A stretch of DNA of 64,000 nucleotides, from positions 898,717 to 962,716 of the forward strand of contig VYZB01000169.1 of assembly GCA_013397455.1 (NCBI GenBank), read 5' to 3'. The stretch comes from Crotophaga sulcirostris. Its lineage: Eukaryota; Chordata; Aves; Cuculiformes; Crotophagidae. The position numbers and the translations under genes are program-made. This document shows positions 1 to 12,000 of this stretch, piece by piece (the stretch's first letter is position 1; every line of letters starts with the position of its first letter). The notes beneath the pieces are model-generated. The model was not told where the DNA came from and ran no database searches. It saw only the letters and a list, made by a program, of their open reading frames with translations.

Positions 1-3000
1 AATATCTGCAAAAACTTATAAATCCTCTCTTTGTTGTACTGATAAACTGATATATCAGTGTCCCCCAGTCCTATGTGTAATACAGCGCCAGGTATTGCTG
101 CAGAGTTATCTGTGGCTGTCGATAAAGCTGCGTGCACTATTGATACCAGCTTTTATAGCCTGGATAATTTTATGATTTAATAGTTACTGGAAAATACAGA
201 ACAAATTTTAATGTTCCTGACATCTCATCATTGAAAGCTTTGATCCATGAAATATCTGAAAATATTGTTTCAGAATGTAGTAGAATATTGTATATTTGAA
301 GATGCCTCCTAATTAGTGTTCAAACAAATAATAAGGCGTTCAGTCTTGGTCTCCATCTGTTTGTAGGCTGAGAGCTCTTCAGCACAGGCTGTGTTTTTTA
401 CCTTTAAAGTTCTACTGTATTGAGCATTGCATAATGAGAAACCATCGGTAAGGAATAACCTCATCATGTTGATATCAAGAAATTCTCAAGTTCAGTATGA
501 TTGTCGTTCCTGAAATTTGTCAGTCTTGAAATTCCAGATGTATTTGAGGTCACTTAACAGCTGGATAGTAAGCATTTTGAAACACTTGTGTTTAGAAAGG
601 AGTGTTTCCCTACATCTTATTTAAGGAGCTACTTTATTATGTACAAAAAATATTGGAGCCTTTTGTAAGTAGTTTGTTTTGTAAAAGCAAGGTTTGTTAT
701 AACAGCTCCACTGCCTTAAAGAACTTTAAAAGCCTTGTATGGTTTCGGGTTATGTTAAAATGTCCATGTTTTGGGGAGTGAGCATGAGTTTGCAAACTGG
801 TGCATTCTCAGATAGCAAAAGCTCTCTCCCATGAACAGTTCTGACCCATCGCCTGCGGTGGTCGAGCCACGTGTGTACTCGGGTGCTTGCACGCTTAAGG
901 TTTTAGAGTTTGGCCCCACACTTGTGGAGGGTTTTCTCCGTATTGGCAAATCATGCAATGGAAAAGGGCCGGATGAACCGGGTAAAACAGCTGATCCCGT
1001 ACTGTGCCAGTTCTGCATTCCTTCCTCACATGATGCAATTGCTTAGGCATTTTTAATTATGAATAGCAGTGAATCAGGAGGAAAACAAGGTTTCTTGCAA
1101 ATGAGGCGTCCATAAATCCAGGGTAAACAAAGCGGCCTTTGGTATGAGGAAGGCATTTTTTCCCATGACAGTGTTGCAAGCCAGTGAGAGAGTGTCTGGA
1201 AATTAATGATGCAGATGTAATAGAGGAATATTAAGTGACAGGAGCGTATGAGAGAATGATAAATAAAAAAAGCATAATGTATTTATAGTACTGACTTCTC
1301 TGGGCTCCTGACAGTGGGAGGCTATGGAATAATGGTGTTAAATTTAAGACCCTGTTAAAATATGTGTGATTAAATATGGAGATCAAGCAAAATTTTAACT
1401 ATTGGATCGTTTATGTCTTTGGTTGTACCTTTTTTTAGTATGTCCTTTGCCTTAGTTTTTAGTGTGTTACAAGTAGAGCTTGGTTTACATTAGTTTCATG
1501 GTTTCTCACATTTTCAGTACTTGTATTAGTTGAAATTCTAAATTGGATTGTTATTGCTCTCTGCTTGAAAGCACTGGAGCATATGTATCATGCTGTACTT
1601 CAGTCAGGCTTTCTGGCTTTTCTTTCATATCTTACCACATAGGACATCAAGAGGACTTAATGTTTTGGGATGTGTTGTGGTTGGAGAAGCTGCTGTGATG
1701 GTTTGTTAGCGGAGGTGCTGATGGCCAGCTGAAATGGGCTTGTTGGATTGGACCTCCTCGGGGAGCAGACCTGGTCCCAAGGAGTGACTTCCATGGTCGC
1801 AGTCTCGCAAGAATGTGGTGGTCTGAAGTGCTGAGTTGGGTGAACAATGCTGAAAGGTGAAGGAACGGCAGGTCTTGCAAGCACAACCACATGGTATTGG
1901 TTTCACAGCAGAGCATGGATTAGTCCCAAAAGAAAAGATAGGCCTATCTCTTTGAGTTAGATGTACAACTTCTCTGAGCTCAATTCTTTGAGGAGGAACA
2001 TGTTTTAGGTTTGAGTGCATGTTAAATGTCTGACTAGAAAGACTCATCTGAATAGCTTGTTGTCACAGAAATGTTCCTTTTCCTTTGGAAGGATGCTCAG
2101 CTCTTGTCCTTTTGAGTAGGATTTTGTTTCCTCTGTTTCCAAAGCGTTGTTCAACTTAACCCTTTCCATTTCCAAACATCCCCTTACGTTTCAATACTGA
2201 AATCAATTAATCTCTTAAGAGTTTTCATAGTTTTGTAAGTGCTGTACTGTTAATTTGTGTAAAGTAAATATTGATTAACTAGAAGGTGGCAGGTATAATA
2301 CTAGACATGACTGGATGACTCCAAACCCTAATTGTTTTTCTCTTACTGTCATGATGCTTATTATTAATTTAATTTAATGCTCAAAATTATTTCTTTAACA
2401 AAGAAAAAGTAACTGCTGATTGCCTAAAATTCTCACAGGCTTTCACCACCACTTCAAAGCAGATTTTGATGACTCTGGGACTGTCACACTGCTGCCTGCT
2501 CCTCCCTGTGCCTCCTCTCTCCCTCTTTCCCTTAGAAGCACCTGCACTCTGCTTCTGGCTATTTTTAATTTTTCCAAATATATTTACCTAACTTGTTAAG
2601 GCTCTAATTCTCTGCCAATAAACTAAGAAAGCAAATATTTGACCTTTCATGTTGATTAATGGTCTTTAGTTTAAAATAATTGTGACAAATGTTGTACATT
2701 GCCACCTTCTGTCAGTTAGACAAATGCGTCTATATCTTTGCTTACGTATTTGCTAATGACTTTTTCTTGTTGCCTGTTATTAATGCATGTGGATGTTACT
2801 ACAGAAGAAAGTCTTCCCTGATGAGTGGTTTCAGGGCTGAGTTTCTGTTTATTCTAAGCATTTCATTGTGTAATTTTACAAGACAATTAGGGATGAACAT
2901 CGTTCTGCAGCCTTGATTAAAATTGTCAGGTTAGTGAAATATACTGATGTCAGCAAGCTTCTTAAATGATAGAGAAGCCACACATTTGTATTCTAGAGAA

Positions 3001-5956
3001 AGATATGGCATAAGTCATGACAAAAATCCATGTTTCTAAACCATGTTGGGTACGTTAATTAAGGAGAATGTTAACAATTGGCGTTTAAAAAATATGGTGG
3101 TGGTTATGGCTGGGGAAAAACCACCTAACGCCTCTTTTTGTGAAGGAGCTCTGTATAATCGATAGAACATCCCAGGATGTGCAGCAGGAAATAATTAAAC
3201 TTGACCTATTGACTTGTAAATATGAGTAGTTTATTCTTTAGGATAGAAGGGTGGGTTTTGTCTTTGGAACATAATCCTTTTCCGAGTGTTTGGTTATTGT
3301 AAAATGCTTGATGGACCAGAAATGATAGCGCCAAGAGCTTGACCTTTGTTACAGGCGGTGTCCTTTTCCTTAGCGTTACTGTTTACTACCATTACTTAAT
3401 TAGCAAATGTTGCAACATAAGCAGTAGCTGAATTTCATGGATGTGTTTATGTAAAACAAGACAGAAAGAAAACAACCCTCCCTGGACCTCCTTGTTGTTC
3501 TACAATAAAAATACTGTGCTTTAACAGCAGAAATTTGAAGCCTTCTCTGACTACTGTAGATACAGTGATAGTGGTGATCTATTTTGTGGTAAACCCAATA
3601 ATGATTATTTCTGTTTTAGAAAGTTGCAGAACCTGAATCTCCCAGTTGCACATAATTAATTTAGAATTTTCTTTGGGGACAAAAATCCATCATCTTTAGT
3701 TTTCTGTTGTATGGAAGAGAATTAGAACGGTTTAACTTTTCTTTTGGAATTGCAAATGATACCTTAGCAAAGTTGGTTTCACTTTGGGTTTTGGTTTGCG
3801 GGGAAATCACAACATGAAATTTCAGTTTGCATTGAAGTCAGAGCTTACATTGAGTTTACATGAAAAAGGACCATTCTGTATTTTCTGAACTAATTAACAT
3901 TGCTGTAATAGCTGGTGTAGTTTGGCCATTCTGTTTGATATATGGCAAATACAGAAGAGTGTCATGCTTAGATCAGATGCTGTGTGGAAAAAGCATGAAA
4001 GAAGGCACGAAAACTTTAGCTAGGAGTTGCTTACTATAGAAGTGTGAAAATGCCAGTTTGCAGTGTGAAACTTGGGCTTCTCTGACTGCTGTAACAGGGG
4101 GTGAGAATTGCATTTGTTGTGTATGACTCCATGGCAATAACGTAAATTAAAGAATTCTTTTTTAGTAGGCCATTAGCAAAATCAAAAATTGACAGTTTAG
4201 ACTGCTGTGCCTCTATTAATTGTGATACTAAACGGAATTAGACTGATAATTTCTTTGTTGGAATGATCTGAAGCTTCGCTTGAATAACTGCATGATTTAT
4301 CATAGAATCATTGAAGTTGGAAAAGGACTCAGATCACCCAGTACAACTGTCAGGTCAACCCCACCGTTCCTACTAAATCATGTCCTCAAGTGCCATATCT
4401 GCATGGTTTTGGAACCCCTCCAGGGATGGGGACTCCACCATGCCTTGGGTAGCCTCTTCCAGTGCTTCACCACTTTCAGTGAAGAAATATTTCCTAATAT
4501 CCAATGAAACCTCCCCTAGCACAACTTGAGGCCATTTTCTCTCGTCCTGTCGCTTCTTACTTGGGAGAAGAGACCAGCACCCACCTCGCTACAACCTCCT
4601 TTCATGTTTAGTTGCCTAAGTTCCTTTCCTGAAAATGCAGGCACCCTAAAAAAAAGTCTTGTGTGTTCCCCTGCGGTGGTGTTTCCACGGGTATTCGCTG
4701 CAGAGATGACCATGTATGTAACTCCCGGTGTCTTGTGTGGCTGAAGTCTCAGATGTGCTTTCCAAACATAACCTTAGTGAAAACAGATGGAGCTGACCCA
4801 CTTTTGTAGGATTTGAGTCCTTGCTTGTCTTCGCCTCCTTTTAATTCACACATAGTCTCTGCTTTGAGTTAACTGATTCTTCGGTTATTTCACCTGCTGA
4901 TACGTGTTGAAACGTGATTGCTGTTGACAGTTGGGTTTGTAGCACAGCAGCTACAACTACTGAACCGCTAATCCCACCACAGTGCTGGTAATCAAGTAGG
5001 TTTATTCTAATTGATGTCTGTATGGGATTGCTTTCACTTGAGCTCAGTTGAGTGGGGTAGGTCGAGCATACCTAACTGGAGCTAACAGGGCTGTAGTGAA
5101 GACAAACTTAATATGCAAAGCTGGTGATTTTCAATTCCAGGTGCTCTTACAGTCATAAATTAAGTTATTTAGGAGGTTATTTGTCTGTCACACCCCCAGC
5201 CCCTAGCAGTATATGGCTCAGCTCTGTTTTACTGGTAGGTCCAGCCCCCTCAGATCTGCCTACATGGTGCCTTCTGCAGAACTGATCCTTCTGAAGTCAC
5301 CTCTGTTCTTGGATGTCCTGGTGAAAGTCATGTTTTAGAGTCGCTGCAATGAGACACCTCACATTGCTTTTAGCCTCTTGCCTTAGTCACTGGGTTACAC
5401 TGCCCATCAGTTTGTTGCACTTGTTTGTTTCATATTTCTCAAACATAAAGACAGAGGTCACAAGCTAAGCCTCTGGTTTTAGAGAAGAGGTTCTCTGTCC
5501 TCCTGTTTGCTGGGATGATAAAGGAGCAACGTGGAGTTGGGGGAGCTCTCATTAAAAATGCAGCGTGCAAGGAGGTACTTCAGAGTTGTTGGAATTTATG
5601 TATATTTGTTTTTACAAAGCTTGTTTAATGTTTAATTAAAATTTACTAATGTTTTCTTGTCAACAGTGAAATGCATTGCGAGTGGTTTTGCGTATCTGCA
5701 AGTAATAATTTTACAAAAGACCACTTTATATTTAGGCTTTACAGAGCAGGCTGTGATGAGAGGTGCTGAGTAAATTAAAATATTATCATAATGGTTCTAT
5801 CTAGTTAGAATTTTTCACACAGTAGTTTTCATCAGTTTCTTTTTGTCGGTTTTTGTTTTTAAGTCTATTGCAACATGCACCATTTCAATTATTTTTATTA
5901 TTGAAAAGGTAAAATAGGCATTCATTTTCGTTTGCTTTTTTCCCATCCCACTCTAG
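1..5956 (+). other. RAPGEF6: Intron of RAPGEF6 (3' part), upstream of the first visible exon
   Basis: No coding exon was found here on either strand. The exon expected to encode the middle of the first cNMP-like domain (a segment ending just before FGKQ) was looked for and is not visible, so it should lie upstream of the window. The stretch is AT-rich, with one antisense CR1 fragment near 4300-4612. The open frames present (largest 113 codons, minus strand, 1706-2047) have no recognisable protein content. Confidence 0.75.
4300..4612 (-). mobile_element. CR1 LINE, 5'-truncated 3' end, antisense
   Basis: The plus strand reads the reverse complement of a CR1 3' end: 'catagaatcattgaagttggaaaagga', then 'cccctccagggatggggactccacca' and 'ttcagtgaagaaatatttcctaatatcc', the usual CR1 3'-UTR blocks. 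It is well diverged from the copies at 11335 and 51824 and so probably an older subfamily. The 5' border is approximate. Confidence 0.85.
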
Positions 5957-6026
5957 TTTTGGCAAGCAGTCTGGAGGAAAACGAGGATGCGAATGTATCA
6001 TATTGGAGCCTTCAGAAATGATTGTG
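5957..6026 (+). CDS. RAPGEF6: RAPGEF6 exon: end of first cyclic-nucleotide-binding-like domain
   Basis: This 70-base exon is preceded by a pyrimidine-rich acceptor (ctctag) and followed by the donor gtaaga. Its first base completes a codon from the preceding exon, then it encodes [20 protein letters not shown] plus MIV. This is the last beta-strand region of the N-terminal cNMP-binding-like domain of PDZ-GEFs. Residues 1-23 of the part encoded here. It ends in phase 0 and joins directly to the exon at 9793. Confidence 0.9.
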
Positions 6027-9000
6027 GTAAGACAGATTTTTCAAATGTATTTAAATCTATTGCTGGCTTCAGCAAATTCTTTCTGTTTTATAGCAGAAAG
6101 CTTATTGTAAAGTGTTCTATAAAATTGCAGCAAAATTGCCTTGATTTCAATTATACCTATGGCTGCTATCGTAAGAGCAATAGCTATGTAAATTTAATCT
6201 AGATGGGTAAATGATGATGATGATGATTAGGTCATTCTTTCTAAAATTATGCTTACTTGAGTTTCAAAAGCCTACCAGCTATGGCTGAGTTGAGCATTCC
6301 TGAGTCAGGCAACAGTAGGCTGTTATCTTGAATATTTTATTTACACCCCCATCCCCCATTTCGTGGTTTCTTACTGGCCACTCCAGCTGTGCTGGGGCTG
6401 GTAGGAAAGGCTCTCTTACTCCTAACCCTTACAGTTCCACACAGGTGAAGGCTTTTAGGTAAGAAGAGAAGGAACAAAAGAGTGCTTAGCCAGGCTTGAA
6501 GGATAACATTCTCAGCTAAGTCATCATTGACCTTTTCCTTGTCCAAATTTCCTTCTGCTTCTTCAAAACCCTTAGTACCAAGTTTGTATGTGCTTATAGA
6601 TCATAACTCAGCCCCTCCCATTTGATGTAGGACTTCAAAAAAAAAAAAAAAAGCATCAGTGTGATGGCATGCACCTTGCTGATGATCTGCACTGACACAG
6701 GGTGTACTTGAGTTTCATTTCCCTGATTAATTCTTATTAATTTATCTTAATTCTTTTATTTTATCTCTCTTTTTTTATAATTTGCAACATAATAATGAGC
6801 TTTAATACGTAATGAATATTTATCTTCAAGCAAAGGAATTAGCTACTATAATGTAGTTAAAAAACACCATGGTGCTCTGCTGCTGACTGATTTCTTCCCC
6901 CTCCGCCCTTTTCTTTTTAGAATGTAAATCAGTTTTGTAGCAGGAATCCTCTGGGAACTGACCCATTTTAAAGGCCATAAAATGTGGTCAACTTAAGTTA
7001 ATGAGGATAACAGATAGTGTGTGAATGGGCATTGTAGCTCATATTTTTGGAGGTTGAGCAATCAATTGAATTAATAATAGATCCATCTATCGTATGAAAA
7101 TGGCCCAGAATTGCAGTCTGTCTCAGTGTACCTGTGTCCTTTCTGTTGTTCCTTGGTGCTTTCATTTTCTTCTTCAGATCTAAGTGTAAGATTTCAGAAG
7201 AACAGCATGGTATTTGGAGGTGGAAAATATATCATTGCTGCCATGGAGTGCCAAATGAAATTGAGGGCAGTCCTGGGATCCTCCTCGAGTTTTCTGAATT
7301 CTGAATTTCTGAATTCAGAATGCGGGAGCATTCTGCTGCTGCCAGTGTTCAAGGCTAATAGAGCAACACCCTTGATTAGAAACGAGCTGTTTAATGTGCT
7401 ATTGCAACCTTCTTGTTACGTGTAGAAAACACAATAATGGGAAGAAGCCAGTGCTTCAGCAGCACCTGCAGAGGTGCTGGATTCCTCCCTGAGAGTGTTC
7501 ATCCCACTCAGGGGGGCACAAGGAGGCTGGATGTGCTCTCTACCAACAGCAATTTTCAGTTGCCACCAGGTGAGAACAGGGCTGACAGGTGAGCAGAGTG
7601 AGAGCGCCCTGCCTGTCCGGTTAATGCGCAGTGTTCCAAACCCAGTTGTAGATGTTCTTGTAAATCATAAGCATGATTGTCAGCTGGACTCAAAATGCTG
7701 ATAATGCTGATGGTACTGAACTGGAATCTGTGTGGTCTGGGGTCTTTCCTGGGTTTCTGATGGTAGTTTTGTGTTCGTCAGCAGCAGTGGCATTTGCCAA
7801 ACGCAGTGAGAGTTTTTTGTTTCTGAGTTTGCGCTACCAATGTGTTGTTTCTCCTTTATGCTAACAAATAGTATATTTATGCTCACGTCTTAAATTAAGT
7901 TAGTTTTCTTCCACGACTCTTAACTGAAAACTGAGTGTTTATTTTGCCTTAGTCTTAAAAATGCCTATTGAGTTTGGGACTTCTTAATAATAAAGGTCCT
8001 CAGTACTGGAAGAGTCGTCTGGCCTCTTCCATGAGCCCTTGCGTCCAGGTTAGTCTGGTTTAGTTTCTGTAATCCTGTAAAATTGAACCTAGAGAAAAAA
8101 GGAAATAAAGCATTTATTGAATTCTCATGCACTGTAGCACACATACAAAAACTAAAAATGAAATCAACACTGTTTTGGTTATTTAATAGACTAACTGTAC
8201 AAACCCAAACTTCCTTACCTCTGGAAGCCTTCTGTATAATTGGAGAACAACATTATTGCAAACTAGAAATTCATATTTTATGCTAGACAAAGGGCTTCCA
8301 AATCCAGTCGTCTTATTTTTTTTTTGATGGTATTAAATGGGCAGTTTAAAAGGATCTATTTTATTTTATTTTTTTGTCTGCCTATGTGCCTTATTTGTTT
8401 CAAATCCTTACACCATCGTGCTTACAGCAGCACTGCTACTTGGTATCTTTGCTTGTTGTCCTGTGTCTTCACAAACGGGTAGTAAAATTCTCATGAAAAT
8501 TGTGGTTGTCCGTGGCTAGGGGAACTAAGCTTTTCTGCTCTTTTTTTTTTGACAACACCATGATATGAGATTCACTCTTCTTTTTTAACTTTTGTATTTT
8601 TGATCTATGTTGTCAATGTATGTTTTGCTCTATGAAATGAAAAATAAGCCACAAGGCGAGCCCAGCTGCTTGCACCTTCCTCTGACCCCAGACAGAGGTA
8701 ACTGTTTGGAAAAAGCGACGTGGAAATTAGCTGTGATCTTGCTTTTTTCTTGGTATAGTTATTTTGGTTACTTTCTTGTTCCTGTCTGTTAAGTCTTTCT
8801 AGTTTCCATTTCTTTAAACCTTTTGTATTTTAATTTTGAGGTAATTAACCCAAATACGTGAGGTGAAGGCTGCTTGTGACAACATAGGGGTTCTCCTGTT
8901 CCAATACTGATGTTTGGGATTTTCAAGTTAATTTTTAAAGGAAAAAAACCCGATCATTGAGGACAGTAGAAACTCCCATACAGTAAATGTGTTGTAGAGG

Positions 9001-12000
9001 AGCTTCTTACCGGGCTGCAGTCTTGTTTGCCTGCACGTCTGTGCTGCTTCCTGCTAGGAGATGTTTTTCCAAAACATCAAAAGGAAATGGGAAAGGATGG
9101 GACTGCTGTTTATAGAAAGAAGGAATTGTAACTAGTGAGATAAAACGGTTTCATATTGGCTTTTACTGAAAAGATGAATTTACCTAATTCTTAGTGTTTA
9201 GTTGTAAATAATATTTAACATCAAGATATGAATCAGGTTCCAGTTATTTCTCTGTAACCTGCTGGAAGCAATCTGAAGTCGATATGGCATAGGTGAAGTA
9301 GCTAGTTGTAAAAAGCTGGAATATTCAAAGTTGTTCAGATGTGAATGGTACTAGAAGTAGGTTATGTTTTAAAAAAATTACACCAATAAAACCAGGATAT
9401 TTAGTGCCTTTGCCCGACTGTAAATACTTAAAGAAATGGTAACTTCTCTGTTGAAGATGTAACCCAGCAGTGTCTAACTCGTGTTGTGAGATACGTGTGG
9501 GGGTGTAAAGGGGTTTCTGTGACATGGTTAGAGGATACATGTGCCTTTACTTTTTTTTTTTAAAAAAAACTGCTTCCTGGAAGGAAGCTGTGGCCTCCAG
9601 CTCATTGTAATAACGTAGTTCTGAGACACGCAGCTGTGGTTCTCTGAAACGTCTGCACTCATTTTCTCAAGAAAAGTCTAACCGCTCTGAACTTATGGTT
9701 GTTCCTTCCTCATGAGCTTCATACGGCTCCACCGGCTTTCGGAGATATGGAAGAACTGGATGTTTAACCAGGAGCCTGAACATGTCTTTCAGGTAGAGAA
9801 CTCCAAAGACAATGAGGAAAACATCTTGCAAAGAGAAGTCCCGCTCAGGCAGTCCCGCCGGAGGTTTCGGAAGATCAACCAGAGGGGCGAGCGTCAGACC
9901 ATCACTGACAACGTGGATGCCAGCAGTTACCTGTCGGTGAGTCTGCCTTGGGTCATGGGTTCTCCGTGGCATCGTGCCATCTGCACGGTGGCTGGCAGTT
10001 TGTTTTATTGAGAAGAGCTGGTGAGATGGCACAGTCTGTGTTTGCCGTTTCTGAGAACATGTGGTGGTAGAAGGCTTTGGATTTGAACGTGTCAGGTGGA
10101 AGTGAAGATCCAGGCAGTAGTTAGAAAAGAAGTTTTTTTGGTTTAGGGGCTTTCAGTTGAGCACTACAAATAAATCTTAACGTGTTTGCTGGATGGAGCA
10201 ATGGTCGTTCTTGGGTTTTGTTGTACTTTGTTGCTTTTACCTGGAGTTCTTTTGGCAAGATGTAGGAATTAATGGTTTTCTGTTTTTCCTTAATAAAATT
10301 GAAGCATGGTTTGGAATCGAGTCAATCATGAATGCAGTTCGATACAGTATTAACACTAGTGTTGTACTTGGTTGTGTTTCCTTGCTTAAAATTAGTATAG
10401 TGGTAATTCAAAGAGTAACGGCAACTCCTTTGCCAGTCTTAAATAACATCACAGACTATAGAATTGCTGCTGTGTGGAGGCATATACGGCTGTGGTTTCA
10501 AGGCCACAATGCTTTTATGAAGATTTCTCTGTAGCACTGTTTTTCACATAGAGACTTCCTGCTTGGTAGCAGGATCTACATCTGATGTAGACTAATTATT
10601 TAATTGAAAATAATTGTTTTGGATGCTTAGAAATGCTTTGGAAATCAAAAGTTTAAAAAGCAGTACTAACATTGAAATACACAAAACTCGAGTAGGCTTC
10701 ATGCACAGCAAAGAAAAAAGCAAATTTAGTTTCTCCCCTTTTTTCCCCCCCATCTTCCTTTTCATCTCGCAAAAAGGTACAAAGCCTCTCGACCGATAAC
10801 ACTGCAAAATATCTGTGTTAAAAGTTAAAATTTTGATTTCCTCTGTTTCAGAATGAACTGCTGTTCTATTTGCATGTCGGTGGCTGTAGGGTTGCAGGTG
10901 GTGATTTCAGCCTCTCCACAGCTTTAGCGTGGCTGTGAGCAGGGGCTGCCGTGGCGTTTGCCTTGTAAGCAGCAACGCTGGCGTTGCTGTGACAGGAAGA
11001 GAATGTGCTGCTTGGAGCTTAACGTCCTCTGCCATCTCATTTCAAGAGCTGTCGCATGCGCTGGATTTTATCATTAGTTAAGTCATCTGCATTAGTTATT
11101 GATGAAATGAGATGTTGAATCCTCGTGCACTGGGCAGTCATGCATGAGGCTTTATTAGGAATTAAATTCCAATCTGTGCAGGGCAAAATCTGTCTCTTGC
11201 TCTTTGATGTTTGTGACAGTGAATAAACACATGGAAAACAATTCTCAGGCTTCAGTGGTAGGAGGAAGAGAATCCCAGGAACAGCCAGTGCTGATGCTGC
11301 CTTTGCAGCTCATCTGGAGGGACACAGGAGCAGGGAATTGTAGAATGGGTTGGGTTGGAAGGGAACATAATGATCATTCAGTTCCAATACCCCTGCCATG
11401 GGCAGGGACACCTCCCACTGGATCAGAGGGCTCAAAGCCCCATCCAGCCTTGCCTGGAACACCTCCAGGGATGGGGCAGCCACCACTGCCCTGGGCAACC
11501 TGGGCTAGGGCTTCCCCACCATCACAGGAGAACATTTCTCCCTAAGATCTCATCTCAGTCTCCCCTCTTCCAACTTCAAATCGTTCCCCCTTGTCCTGTT
11601 CCTGTCCTCCCTGATGAAGAGCCCCTCCCCAGCTTTCCTGAAGCCCCTTTCAGTGCTGAGGGTCTGCTCCAAGGTGTCCTTGGAGCCTTCTCTTCTCCAG
11701 GCTGAACAAGCCCAACTCTGCCAACCCGTCCTCATATGGGAGGTGCTCCAGCCCTGGGATCGTCTCCATGGCCTCCTCTGGACTGGCTCCAACAGATTCA
11801 CGTTTCAACATCTTTGATCTAAGAAAGACCATGTTATACAACTTCTGGAATGTCTTCAGAAATTGCCAGTTATTGATACAAGGAGTCAGCGCAGTACACT
11901 CGCAGGATTGCGATTTGTCAACAACAATGTCCTTGTTAGGATTCTTCTTCATGTTGATTTATTTGTTTTTGTTGCCAGCCCCATGGAGCACACGCGTATC

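Noticed and set aside
840..4715. Similar short strings near 850-880 and 4671-4705 (cctgcggtggt ... ccacg ... tac/ttcg)
   Set aside because: The likeness is about 11 perfect bases followed by loose matches. It is not enough to claim a repeat family.
9712..9936. In-frame ATG at 9712 as a start for the exon-2 reading frame
   Set aside because: A proper acceptor (tctttcag) at 9785-9792 and homology that begins exactly at VEN show that the upstream 27 codons are intron sequence.
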